Shown here piece by piece: positions 1-7,845 of a DNA stretch of 64,000 nt. The translations under genes were made by a program, and so were the position numbers. Numbering within the stretch: position 1 is the stretch's first letter; every line of letters starts with the position of its first letter. The DNA comes from Pseudomonas sp. MN1F (GTDB lineage Bacteria; Pseudomonadota; Gammaproteobacteria; Pseudomonadales; Pseudomonadaceae). The notes beneath the pieces are model-generated. The model worked only from the letters and a program-made list of their open reading frames with translations, did not search any database and was not told the DNA's origin. The DNA lies in the NCBI RefSeq assembly GCF_009391885.1, contig NZ_VZII01000006.1, positions 1 to 64,000 on the forward strand, given 5' to 3'.

Positions 1-30
1 TGGCCTGTCAGGTTCGGTACGTTGCAACAA

Positions 31-90
31 ATGTAGGAGCGAGCTTGCTCGCGATGCGCCGCGCGGGCGGCGCTCGATCTCACAGGCGCT
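31..90. repeat. Dispersed Pseudomonas repeat with REP-like hairpin
   Basis: Seen: a REP-like hairpin (arms GCGAGC and GCTCGC at 39-44 and 47-52) is followed by a second GC hairpin at 56-73. Bases 56-90 read on the minus strand match 6033-6067 on the plus strand at 32 of 35 positions. Short extragenic repeats of this type are common in P. putida-group genomes. No gene is visible in bases 1-171. Confidence 0.7.
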
Positions 91-171
91 GAAAATCGCC
101 CGCCAGCCACCTGCCAGCCCGAACGTGCATTACCATGGCGATCCCATTACTTCACATGCCGGAGCCTTCCC

Positions 172-663
172 ATGAGCAACACCTCATTCCGCCAGCCCGT
201 CATCGCTGACGCCGAGCGCTGCTACGCGATCGAAATCGGTGCCTACGAGGGCGACGAGGCGGCCACGCTGGAGAAGATCCGCACGCGTATCAGCCAATAC
301 CCCGAAGGCTTCCTGCTGCTCCAGGACCCCCACGGCATCGTCGGCTTCATCAACAGTGGCTGCGCCCACGAGGTGGTGATGTCCGACGAGGCCTTCAAGG
401 AACTGGTCGGCCACGACCCGCAGGCGCCCAATGTGGTGATCATGTCGGTGGTGGTGGACCCGGCCCACCAGGGCAAGGGCTACGCCAAGCGGCTGATGCG
501 GGAGTTCATCAGCCGCATGCAGGCGCTGGGCAAGCAGAGCATCCACCTGATGTGCAAGGAACAGCACGTCGAGCTGTACCGCAAGATGGGCTACCAGTAT
601 GTGCGGCCTTCGCCCTCGGACCACGGTGGCATGGCCTGGCATGAAATGGTCATGGCGCTCTGA
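172..663 (+). CDS. GNAT family N-acetyltransferase
   Basis: A 163-residue protein of normal length for a single-domain GNAT acetyltransferase, which moves an acetyl group from acetyl-CoA to an amine. The acetyl-CoA loop is visible as Q100-G-K-G-Y, directly after the hydrophobic strand NVVIMSVVVDP, and the C-terminal helix reads ELYRKMGY. Proteins of this shape, with the VVDPxxQGKG strand, resemble the AANAT-like (arylalkylamine) branch, but the substrate cannot be read from the sequence. It stands alone, about 190 bp before the Pho-controlled pst operon, and need not be functionally linked to it. The ATG follows a GGAGCC ribosome site. Confidence 0.85.
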   Translation: MSNTSFRQPVIADAERCYAIEIGAYEGDEAATLEKIRTRISQYPEGFLLLQDPHGIVGFINSGCAHEVVMSDEAFKELVGHDPQAPNVVIMSVVVDPAHQGKGYAKRLMREFISRMQALGKQSIHLMCKEQHVELYRKMGYQYVRPSPSDHGGMAWHEMVMAL

Positions 664-775
664 CGTAGCGGGTACTTGTGTCGAGGGCACGGCAACGCAT
701 CTAGTCACATTTGGTTACCAAGGAATGACAGACCGCTGACGGTGTGCCCCGTACTAGAGGGGGTTAAAGCATCCA

Positions 776-804
776 CTGCCATTCAACAGTCACAAAGCTG
801 TAAC
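776..804 (+). promoter_or_regulatory. Tandem Pho boxes upstream of pstS
   Basis: Three 7-mers at an exact 11-bp spacing: CTGCCAT (776), CAGTCAC (787) and CTGTAAC (798). Bases 787-804 match the PhoB consensus CTGTCATAAAKYTGTCAY at 15 of 18 positions. PhoB binds such direct repeats as a dimer per 22 bp and recruits RNA polymerase under phosphate starvation. The site lies 47 bp upstream of the pstS start. Confidence 0.75.
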
Positions 805-850
805 ACAGCTGCTGCAAAGTGTGCTGGCCATCACACGGAGCGCTTTTTCC

Positions 851-1879
851 ATGATACGCCTGATGAAGTCTGCTGCACTTGCCGTTGCCGTCTCGCTTAG
901 CGCCACCTCGGCCTTTGCCGCAGACAACGTTCGCCTGACCGGTTCCGGCGCGAGCTTCCCAGCACCGATCTACCTGACCTGGTTCAAGGACTTCAGCAAG
1001 AACACGGCTGGCGTCACCGTCGACTACCAGTCCAAGGGGAGCGGGGCAGGGGTTCAGGACTTCCTGAACAAAACCGTCGACTTCGCCGCCAGCGACTCGG
1101 CCATGAGCGAAGCAGACATGGCCAAGGTCGGCGAAGGCGTGCAGTTGCTGCCGATGACCGCCGGTGAAATCGTCCTGGCCTACAACCTGCCAGGCAACCC
1201 GAAAGGCCTGAAGCTGCCGCGCGATGTGTACTCCAACATCTTCCTCGGCAAGATCACCCAGTGGAACGACCCACAGATCGTCAAGGCCAACCCGGGCCTG
1301 AAGCTGCCTGAGCTGCCGATCACCGTGGTCGTGCGTGCCGACTCCAGCGGTACCAACGCTGTCTTCACCAAGCACCTGTCGGCCATCAACGCCGACTTCA
1401 AGAAAGACCTGGGTGAAGGCAACACCGTCAACTGGCCGGCCACCGACAAGTTCATCAAGTCGCCGAAGAACGATGGCGTGACCGCCACCGTTCGCCAGAC
1501 CCCGGGCGCCATCGGCTACATCGAATACGGCTTCGCCAAACTGGCCAAGGTCGACTTCGCCGAGCTGGAAAACAAGGCCGGCCAGTACGTCGTGCCGAAC
1601 GCCGAAAGCGGTGCCGAAGCACTGGCTGCGGTGAAGATGCCGGAAAACCTGATTGCTCACCTGCCAGACCCGGAAGGTGCCAAGTCCTACCCGATCACTT
1701 CCTACACCTGGATGATCTTCCGCAAGGACAACGGCAGCCCGGAAAAGGCCAAGGCCATGCGTGACATGGTCGAGTACGGCCTGACCCACGGCCAGAAGAT
1801 CGCCGACTCGATGGGCTACATCCCGCTGCCGCCGTCGGTTGTCGATGAAGTGCGCAAAGCGTCGCAGAGCATCCAGTAA
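851..1879 (+). CDS. pstS: Phosphate ABC transporter periplasmic binding protein PstS
   Basis: Periplasmic phosphate receptor of the high-affinity Pst importer. The chosen ATG (851) gives 342 residues with a clean Sec signal peptide ending SATSAFA-A; an in-frame ATG at 821 would spoil that leader, and one at 863 is also possible. Phosphate-binding loops are seen as TGSGASFPAPIY near the mature N-terminus, SKGSGAG, ASDSAM and RADSSGTNAVFT, the usual order for PstS. It is the first gene of pstSCAB and sits behind tandem Pho boxes. A hairpin separates it from pstC, as is common where the binding protein is made in excess over the membrane subunits. Confidence 0.95.
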   Translation: MIRLMKSAALAVAVSLSATSAFAADNVRLTGSGASFPAPIYLTWFKDFSKNTAGVTVDYQSKGSGAGVQDFLNKTVDFAASDSAMSEADMAKVGEGVQLLPMTAGEIVLAYNLPGNPKGLKLPRDVYSNIFLGKITQWNDPQIVKANPGLKLPELPITVVVRADSSGTNAVFTKHLSAINADFKKDLGEGNTVNWPATDKFIKSPKNDGVTATVRQTPGAIGYIEYGFAKLAKVDFAELENKAGQYVVPNAESGAEALAAVKMPENLIAHLPDPEGAKSYPITSYTWMIFRKDNGSPEKAKAMRDMVEYGLTHGQKIADSMGYIPLPPSVVDEVRKASQSIQ

Positions 1880-1893
1880 TACCTTCAGGCGCT

Positions 1894-1921
1894 CCCGGCG
1901 TGGTGTGACCACCATGCCGGG
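1894..1921 (+). terminator. pstS-pstC intercistronic hairpin (attenuator or partial terminator)
   Basis: Arms CCCGGC (1894-1899) plus GTGGT, then ACCAC and GCCGGG ending at 1921, with a 3-nt bulge. No long T tract follows, so this is more likely an RNA-stabilising or attenuating hairpin than a full terminator. It fits higher pstS than pstCAB expression; that role is inferred. Confidence 0.55.
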
Positions 1922-1952
1922 GGTGTTTGCCCTTAGTCCCGGAATCAGCTAA

Positions 1953-2918
1953 ATGAACACACCTTTTGCCATACCGGATAACCCAGACTCCGCGTGCCAG
2001 CCACCGTCAACCAAGGACTTCCTGGTCGATCGCACCTTCCGTGCCCTTGCACGTATCGGTGTGGTGCTGATTCTCGCGCTGGTTTTCGCGTTGGTATACG
2101 AAGTAGGACGCAAAGCACTTCCAGGAATGGAAAAGCACGGGTTTGACGTGCTGTTCGGCAGTGTGTGGGACGTCAACCAGGGCAAATACGGCATTTTGCC
2201 AGCCATTTGGGGCACGCTTTACAGCGCCCTGATCGCCTTGTTGATCGCCGGTTTCTTTGGCGTCAGCATGGCCATTTTCCTTACCCAGGATTTCTTGCCG
2301 GCGAGGCTCGCCGCGGTGTTTCGCACCATTGTCGAGCTGCTCGCCGCCATCCCCAGCGTCGTTTACGGCCTGTGGGGCATCTATGTCGTGATTCCGGCCA
2401 TCCGGCCGTTGACCGCCTGGCTGAACAGCGAGCTGGGCTGGATCCCATTCTTCGGCACCTCCCTGAGTGGCCCCGGCCTGCTGCCGGCGGCGTTGGTGCT
2501 GGCGATCATGATCCTGCCGACCATTGCCGCGGTTTCCCAGGATGCGCTGACCAGCGTCCCGATGAAGACCAAGCAGGCTGCCTACGGCATGGGTACCACC
2601 CATTGGGAAGCCATCCTCAAAGTCATGGTGCCGTCGGCCGCCACCGGCATCTTCGGCTCGCTGGTGCTGGGCCTTGGCCGCGCACTGGGCGAAACCATGG
2701 CCCTGGCGATGCTGGTGGGTAACGCCAACACCATCACCCTTTCCCTGTTTGCCCCGGCCAACACGCTGGCAGCCTTGCTGGCGCTGAACTTCCCTGAGGC
2801 CGGGCCGAACGAGATCGAGGTGCTGATGTACGCAGCACTGGTGCTGATGTTCATCACCTTGCTGGTGAACGTGTTCGGTTCGATGATCATGCTCTACGCC
2901 CAGCGGGGTAACAAATAA
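1953..2918 (+). CDS. pstC: Phosphate ABC transporter permease PstC
   Basis: One of two inner-membrane permease subunits of the Pst phosphate importer. It has 321 residues with a long polar N-terminus (about 35 residues) before the first membrane helix (VVLILALVFALVYEV). The ABC-coupling EAA-type loop is seen in the C-terminal half (HWEAILKVMVPSAATGIFGS), followed by LGLGRALGETMAL, which is typical of PstC/PstA. Its stop codon and the pstA start share one base (TAATG), so translation is coupled. It lies 73 bp after pstS, with a hairpin between them. Confidence 0.95.
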   Translation: MNTPFAIPDNPDSACQPPSTKDFLVDRTFRALARIGVVLILALVFALVYEVGRKALPGMEKHGFDVLFGSVWDVNQGKYGILPAIWGTLYSALIALLIAGFFGVSMAIFLTQDFLPARLAAVFRTIVELLAAIPSVVYGLWGIYVVIPAIRPLTAWLNSELGWIPFFGTSLSGPGLLPAALVLAIMILPTIAAVSQDALTSVPMKTKQAAYGMGTTHWEAILKVMVPSAATGIFGSLVLGLGRALGETMALAMLVGNANTITLSLFAPANTLAALLALNFPEAGPNEIEVLMYAALVLMFITLLVNVFGSMIMLYAQRGNK

Positions 2919-3811
2919 TGACTGACCTCACTGCAGCCACCGCCGCATTGCCCAGCCTGCAACGCCGCTTCGAAGGCCGTGCCCTGCGCAGCCTGGTGCT
3001 GACCTCCACGGTCTGGTGCGTGGCCCTGCTGGCCAGCGTGCCGCTGATTTCCGTGCTGTACATGCTGATCACCCGTGGCGGCGCGCGCCTGAGCCTGGAA
3101 GTGTTCACCGAGCTGCCACCCACCGGTTTCGAGATGGGCGGTGGTTTCGGTAACGCCCTGGCCGGTACCTTTGTCATGGTCGGCATCGCTGCCGCCATCG
3201 CGGTGCCGGTCGGCATCCTCGCGGCGGTGTTCCTCGCCGAACTCGGGCCTGAGAGCAAGCTGGCCAACGCCTCGCGCTTTGCCGCGAAGATGCTCACCGG
3301 CCTGCCGTCGATCCTCGCCGGTGTATTCGCCTACGCCCTGGTGGTGATGACCACCGGTAGCTACTCGGCCCCGGCCGGTGGCGTGGCGCTGGCGGTACTG
3401 ATGCTGCCGATCGTCGTGCTGACCGCTGAAGAAGCCATGAAGATGGTGCCCAAGATCATGAAGGACGCCGCCTACGGCATGGGCTGCACCCGCGCCCAGG
3501 TGATCTGCAAGATCGTCCTGCCGACCGGCATGCCGGCCATCCTCACCGGCGTCATGCTGGCCGTGGCCCGCGCCGCAGGCGAAACCGCGCCGCTGCTGTT
3601 TACCGCGCTGTTCAGCAACTACTGGATCTACCACGACGGCAGCCTGGCCGTCATGAACCCCACGGCATCGCTTGCCGTACTGATCTACAACTTCTCCGGC
3701 ATGCCGTTCGACAACCAGCTGGAGCTCGCCTGGGCGGCCTCGCTGGTGTTGGTGATGATCGTGCTGGTAGTCAACATTCTTAGCCGCATTTTCGGCAAGC
3801 CCAAGTACTGA
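2918..3811 (+). CDS. pstA: Phosphate ABC transporter permease PstA
   Basis: Second membrane subunit of the Pst importer, 297 residues. The N-terminal helix (STVWCVALLASVPLISVLYML) is followed by the permease core, with the EAA loop TRAQVICKIVLPTGMPAILTG and the family sequence AVARAAGETAPLLFTALF. The start overlaps the pstC stop by one base and pstB follows 18 bp later. With PstC it forms the channel energised by PstB. Confidence 0.95.
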   Translation: MTDLTAATAALPSLQRRFEGRALRSLVLTSTVWCVALLASVPLISVLYMLITRGGARLSLEVFTELPPTGFEMGGGFGNALAGTFVMVGIAAAIAVPVGILAAVFLAELGPESKLANASRFAAKMLTGLPSILAGVFAYALVVMTTGSYSAPAGGVALAVLMLPIVVLTAEEAMKMVPKIMKDAAYGMGCTRAQVICKIVLPTGMPAILTGVMLAVARAAGETAPLLFTALFSNYWIYHDGSLAVMNPTASLAVLIYNFSGMPFDNQLELAWAASLVLVMIVLVVNILSRIFGKPKY

Positions 3812-3829
3812 GAAAGGGAGCATTCGACC

Positions 3830-4648
3830 GTGAACGTATCAACTGCACAGAGAGCCGCTCCCATGGTCAGCGAAGCGCCAATCGTCATGGACTGCAAGCT
3901 GGACAAGATTTTCTACGGCAACTTCATGGCCGTGCGTGACAGCCATGTACCGATCCGCAAGAACGAGATCACCGGTTTCATCGGCCCGTCTGGCTGCGGC
4001 AAGAGTACCGTGCTGCGCAGCCTCAACCGCATGAACGACCTGGTCAAAGGCTTCCGCTTCGAAGGCCATGTGCACTTCCTTGGCCAGGATGTCTACGGCA
4101 AGGGCGTGGACCCGGTGGTGGTGCGCCGCTACATCGGCATGGTGTTCCAGCAGCCTAACCCGTTCTCCATGAGTATCTTCGACAACGTCGCCTTCGGCCT
4201 GCGCCTGAACCGCTACAAGGGTGACATCGGCGACCGCGTCAAGCACGCCCTGCAAGGCGCCGCGCTGTGGGACGAGGTCAAGGACAAGCTCAAGGTCAGC
4301 GGCCTGTCGCTGTCCGGCGGCCAGCAGCAGCGCCTGTGCATCGCCCGTGCCATCGCCACCGAGCCGGAAGTGCTGCTGCTTGACGAGCCATGCTCGGCAC
4401 TCGACCCGATCGCCACCCGGCGCGTGGAAGAGCTGATGGTCGAGCTGAAGAAGGACTACACCATCGCCCTGGTCACCCACAACATGCAGCAGGCGATCCG
4501 TGTGGCCGACACCACCGCGTTCTTCTCGGTCGACATCTCCCAGGGCACCCGTACCGGTTACCTGGTGGAGATGGGCCCGACCACGCAGATCTTCCAGAAT
4601 CCGCGTGAGCAGCTGACCAGTGACTACATCAGCGGCAAGTTCAGCTGA
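3830..4648 (+). CDS. pstB: Phosphate ABC transporter ATP-binding protein PstB
   Basis: ATPase that powers phosphate import through PstCA. It has 272 residues and starts at GTG, with AGAAAGGGAG as ribosome site. Seen in order: Walker [10 protein letters not shown] (52-60), Q-loop near 108 (VFQQPNPF), ABC signature LSGGQQQ (161-167), Walker B VLLLDEP (181-187) and the switch histidine in [21 protein letters not shown] is specific to the PstB branch. In most gammaproteobacterial pst operons phoU comes next; here it is absent and a Fic-like gene follows after 11 bp. Confidence 0.96.
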   Translation: MNVSTAQRAAPMVSEAPIVMDCKLDKIFYGNFMAVRDSHVPIRKNEITGFIGPSGCGKSTVLRSLNRMNDLVKGFRFEGHVHFLGQDVYGKGVDPVVVRRYIGMVFQQPNPFSMSIFDNVAFGLRLNRYKGDIGDRVKHALQGAALWDEVKDKLKVSGLSLSGGQQQRLCIARAIATEPEVLLLDEPCSALDPIATRRVEELMVELKKDYTIALVTHNMQQAIRVADTTAFFSVDISQGTRTGYLVEMGPTTQIFQNPREQLTSDYISGKFS

Positions 4649-4659
4649 AGAGATGACCA

Positions 4660-5358
4660 ATGGATGCGACATGTCGTCTTGACCTGCCAGCGGTAGAGCG
4701 CGCACTGCGCGAAGTGCAGGGCCGCTTTGGCGAACTCAGCCAACACTTCACCGAACCGCGTGATCCGTTCACCGACGAGGTGCTGCTCAATGTGCTTGAA
4801 GGCTATGCCTTGATTGACGACTATGTCGCACGGGGTGTGGACCTGTTCGACCTGCAGCAGTTGAACCTGATGCTGGAGATCAACGCCACCGTGCTGTGCG
4901 GCAGCGACCCGGCGCGCCGCCGCGAGTTTGCGCCACACCTGGCGGCCACCGAGGCACGCTTTTTCAACAACGTGGAAGGCGGTATCAAGGATCTGTACAA
5001 CTGGTATTGCTCTTACCGCAGCGAGTCCATCTGGAAACGCGCAGCCGGTGTCTATGTACGCATCCTCAGCAAGCCGCAGTTGTTCATCGAAGGGAACAAT
5101 CGCACGGGGTCGCTCATTGTCAGCTATCTGCTGATGCGTGCCGGGCTGCCGCCGTTCGTGCTGACGCTGGACAACGCCGAGGGTTACTTCAACCCGTCCT
5201 CGGTCATTCGCAACTCCGCCAAGCATGGTGTGAAAGCTTTGTACGAATTGCCCAAGATCAAGAAAAAGTACGCGGCCTTCCTCGAAGCGAAGGCGCCTGA
5301 ACCCGAAAAGTTCTTCCTGCGCGGCACCTGCGCGCCAGCCCGTCAGGGGAGCCGATGA
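4660..5358 (+). CDS. Fic-fold protein with degenerate catalytic motif, in the pst operon
   Basis: A 232-residue protein. Residues 140-150 read QLFIEGNNRTG, matching the Fic/Doc motif HxFx(D/E)GNxRT(G/A) except that the catalytic His is Gln (Q140) and the following Pro position is Leu. The Fic family normally uses that His to move AMP or phosphate from a nucleotide to a target hydroxyl, so classical chemistry is not expected, although nucleotide binding (GNN-R148) may persist. The predicted helices around it (FFNNVEGGIKDLYNWY, SLIVSYLLMRAGLPP) fit a Fic core. It begins 11 bp after pstB, where phoU usually lies, and overlaps the next gene by ATGA. A pseudo-enzyme or binding role is my inference; the operon position suggests phosphate-starvation expression. 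Confidence 0.7.
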   Translation: MDATCRLDLPAVERALREVQGRFGELSQHFTEPRDPFTDEVLLNVLEGYALIDDYVARGVDLFDLQQLNLMLEINATVLCGSDPARRREFAPHLAATEARFFNNVEGGIKDLYNWYCSYRSESIWKRAAGVYVRILSKPQLFIEGNNRTGSLIVSYLLMRAGLPPFVLTLDNAEGYFNPSSVIRNSAKHGVKALYELPKIKKKYAAFLEAKAPEPEKFFLRGTCAPARQGSR

Positions 5359-5978
5359 TGCAAAGGTATTCGATGCTGGAGCAGGGCAAGGCCGGTGGGC
5401 GACGTGCGTGGAATGCCATCGGGCGCAAATTCAGGCGCCCGCAGATGCGCATTTCCTTCGATATCGATGACACGCTCGCCTGTCTGCCGCACCACGCCGA
5501 TGAAGAACAGAGCAAGCTGCCGGCGTTCGTCCATCGCTGGCTGGGCGAACCGCTGCGCAGTGGCACGCGCTCGCTGATCCGTGACCTGCGCCGCCAGGGC
5601 TGCAGCATCTGGATCTACACCTCGTCGGGCCGCACACCGGCCTATATCCGCCGTTGGCTGATGCTCTATGGCATTCATGTCGACGGTGTGGTCAACAGTG
5701 ATCGCCACCAGCATGTGCTGTCGCAGCATGGGCTTGAGAATGCCCCCTCGAAGTACCCGCCGGCATTCGACATCGACTTGCATGTCGACGATTCCGAAGG
5801 GGTCGGGATCGAGGGCTTTGACCACGGGTTCCGCGTGGTGGTGGTCAACCCGGAAGATGACAGCTGGGCGCAGAAGGTGATGGATGCGGCGGAACAGGTG
5901 CAGGCTCAGCTGGCCTGGCAGCAACCGCAGCGGTTTCAGGTGCCGGTGCGTCGGCGTGAGCAAGCGCTGGCTTCCTGA
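5355..5978 (+). CDS. HAD-fold putative phosphatase paired with the Fic-like protein
   Basis: A 207-residue protein whose start overlaps the preceding stop codon (ATGA), so the two are translationally coupled. HAD landmarks are seen in order: motif I FDIDDT (D36, D38, with T40), motif II Thr/Ser in IYTSSGR (89-91), a candidate motif III Lys at 133, and motif IV VDD (145-146). The cap region is small. HAD enzymes with DxDxT are usually phosphatases or nucleotidases acting through an aspartyl-phosphate. The first 30 residues are polar and basic, and an internal start at M31 (MRISFDIDDT) is possible. The substrate is unknown; it could undo a modification tied to its partner or simply recover phosphate. 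Confidence 0.75.
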   Translation: MMQRYSMLEQGKAGGRRAWNAIGRKFRRPQMRISFDIDDTLACLPHHADEEQSKLPAFVHRWLGEPLRSGTRSLIRDLRRQGCSIWIYTSSGRTPAYIRRWLMLYGIHVDGVVNSDRHQHVLSQHGLENAPSKYPPAFDIDLHVDDSEGVGIEGFDHGFRVVVVNPEDDSWAQKVMDAAEQVQAQLAWQQPQRFQVPVRRREQALAS

Positions 5979-6032
5979 GCGTCTGCTGCCCTGGGGCATT
6001 TGATAGCACCCTGTGGTCGCCTTGGAATGTGC

Positions 6033-6070
6033 AGCGCCTATGCGACCGAGCGCCGCCCGCGCGGCGCTCG
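6033..6070 (+). repeat. Second copy of dispersed repeat, with 10-bp hairpin between convergent genes
   Basis: Bases 6033-6067 match the minus strand of 56-90 at 32 of 35 positions. Within it, CGAGCGCCGC (6047-6056) and GCGGCGCTCG (6061-6070) form a perfect 10-bp stem. It lies between the 3' ends of the HAD gene and the NCS1 permease and may also act as a bidirectional transcription stop. Confidence 0.7.
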
Positions 6071-6078
6071 ATCTTTGA

Positions 6079-7599
6079 TCAATGGTGCGCACTGTCCACG
6101 GCGATGCCTTCGCCAGACACTTCCATGTACTTGGCGCTGCGGTTGGCAATGGCGTAGTGAATCAACCCGCCAAGGCCCGCGCCGAAGAACCAGGAGAACT
6201 GCGACAGCGTCTCGAACGCCGGCACCAGCGCCAGCAGGATGGCGATCAGCGAAGCCGGGATGAACGCCGCCACGGCGCGCAGGTTGACCCCGCCGCGGTA
6301 GTGATAGGCACCCTCAGGGCTTTCGCTGTACAACTCGGGCAGGTTCACCCGGCCGCGGCGTACCAGGTAGTAGTCGGTGACCATGATCCCGTACAGCGGG
6401 CCGAGCAGGGCACCCAGGCCTCCGAGGAAGTACACGATCACCGACGGGCTGTTGTACAGGTGCCAGGGCAGGATCACCACCGCGATGGTGGCGCTGAGCA
6501 AGCCTGCGCGGCGGAAGTTCAGCACCTTCGGTGCCAGGTTGGTGAGCACGAAGGCCGGGGCGACGAAGTTGGCCATGATGTTCACTGCCACGGTGACGAG
6601 CAGGAAGGCCAGGCAGGCCAGCACCAGGCCGGCGGTGTTGGGAATGGCGGCGACGATTTCGCTGGGGCTTTGCACCAGCTTGCCGTCGATGCTGAATTGC
6701 GCACCGGCGAGCACCACGGCGATCAACGCGAAGCCGAGCATGTTCACCGGCAGGCCCCAGAAGTTGCCCACGCTGATGGTCCGTCGATCCGGGCAGTTAC
6801 GCGTGAAGTCGCAGAAGTTGAGAATCATGGTGCCGTACAGCGACACCCACAGTGCGGCGGCACCGAGCACTTTCAACCACATGCCGGAGCCGGTCGGCGC
6901 GTTGCCGCTGGACCAGGCAATCGACAGCCCGCTGCGCCAGTACATCCAGCCTGCCAGGCCGCTGAAGGCGACCAGGATGATCGGCCCGGCGAGGGATTCG
7001 AAGCGGCGCACCATTTCCATGCCGTAGGCGAAGATCGCCACCTGCACGCACCAGATGCCAAGAAAAGTCACCCAGCCCAGGGTCGACAGGCCGAGGATCG
7101 AGTTCTGGTCGTAGGGCTTGAGGTCCGGCGCGATGGCGGTGAGCAATACGCGCAGGACCACCGAGGCGAGGTAGGTCTGGATGCCGAACCAGGCGATGGC
7201 TATCACCGCGCGGATCAGGGCCGGGATCTGCGCGCCATGGATGCCGAAGCTGATCCGGCACATGACCGGGTAGGGCAGGCCGGTCTTCTGCCCCATGTAG
7301 CCGGACAGGTTCATCAGGCCGTAGATCACCAGTGCACCGAGGGCGAAGGCAGTGAGGATCTGCGCGCCGCTCATGCCCAGGGCGAACAGGCCGATGGCGA
7401 AGGAGTAGTTGGCGATGTTGTGCACGTCGTTGGTCCACAGCGCAAACAGGCTGTAGCGCCCCCAGGTGCGATTGGCCGCACGGGTCGGCGCAAGGTCGCT
7501 ACTGTACAGGCGTGGGCTCAACGGCGACTCACTGGAGCCGGCCGTTTCGGCGGGGCAATCGGCAAGCTGGCCAACATCGGAACGGGAAATCGACGCCAT
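6079..7599 (-). CDS. NCS1 family purine/pyrimidine/hydantoin-type permease
   Basis: Integral membrane symporter of 506 residues with about 12 hydrophobic segments, the normal size for NCS1 (nucleobase:cation symporter 1). The N-terminus carries the family feature NRTWGRYSLFALWTNDVHNIANYSFAIGL in two pieces: a tryptophan-rich stretch before helix 1, then the NDVHN turn. ILNFCDFTRNCPDRR and MVTDYYLVRRG are other family blocks. Members carry cytosine, uracil, allantoin, hydantoins or thiamine. The local genes do not say which, and no catabolic enzyme adjoins it. A TTTGTATACAAA palindrome 39 bp upstream of its start is a likely operator. Confidence 0.9.
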   Translation of the reverse strand: MASISRSDVGQLADCPAETAGSSESPLSPRLYSSDLAPTRAANRTWGRYSLFALWTNDVHNIANYSFAIGLFALGMSGAQILTAFALGALVIYGLMNLSGYMGQKTGLPYPVMCRISFGIHGAQIPALIRAVIAIAWFGIQTYLASVVLRVLLTAIAPDLKPYDQNSILGLSTLGWVTFLGIWCVQVAIFAYGMEMVRRFESLAGPIILVAFSGLAGWMYWRSGLSIAWSSGNAPTGSGMWLKVLGAAALWVSLYGTMILNFCDFTRNCPDRRTISVGNFWGLPVNMLGFALIAVVLAGAQFSIDGKLVQSPSEIVAAIPNTAGLVLACLAFLLVTVAVNIMANFVAPAFVLTNLAPKVLNFRRAGLLSATIAVVILPWHLYNSPSVIVYFLGGLGALLGPLYGIMVTDYYLVRRGRVNLPELYSESPEGAYHYRGGVNLRAVAAFIPASLIAILLALVPAFETLSQFSWFFGAGLGGLIHYAIANRSAKYMEVSGEGIAVDSAHH

Positions 7600-7637
7600 C
7601 GGGACTCCATGATGGTTGTGTACTTTTATTATTTGTA

Positions 7638-7649
7638 TTTGTATACAAA
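7638..7649. promoter_or_regulatory. Palindromic operator TTTGTATACAAA before the NCS1 permease
   Basis: A perfect 12-bp palindrome in an AT-rich island of a GC-rich intergenic region (7600-7845), 39-50 bp upstream of the permease start. The TTGTATACAA form is typical of GntR-family sites. No regulator gene adjoins it. Further along, GTTTGTGC is repeated at 7745 and 7757, upstream of the L,D-transpeptidase. Confidence 0.5.
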
Positions 7650-7845
7650 CAAGATTCGTACCAACCCATGGGCGTGCAGGAATTCACGGCGTCTGCGCTT
7701 TCTCCACGGTTTTTTGCGTTGTGGATTACGCTTTGAAGTGGGAAGTTTGTGCACATGTTTGTGCGCCGTTGTTACCCCCGCGCACCGCGATGATGCTCTG
7801 GGTGGCTTGCGCGGCATGTTGCGCATAAGCTGAGGCCAGGATGCC

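Noticed and set aside
4660..5978. Toxin-antitoxin (Doc/Phd-type) reading of the Fic/HAD pair
   Set aside because: No small antitoxin, motif lacks the catalytic His, partner is a HAD-fold protein, and the pair is fixed in a transport operon.
6082..7833. Open frame of more than 580 codons on the plus strand opposite the NCS1 permease
   Set aside because: Low-complexity, His/Gln/Arg-rich translation expected from the complement of a GC-rich membrane-protein gene; the minus-strand product is a clear NCS1 carrier.
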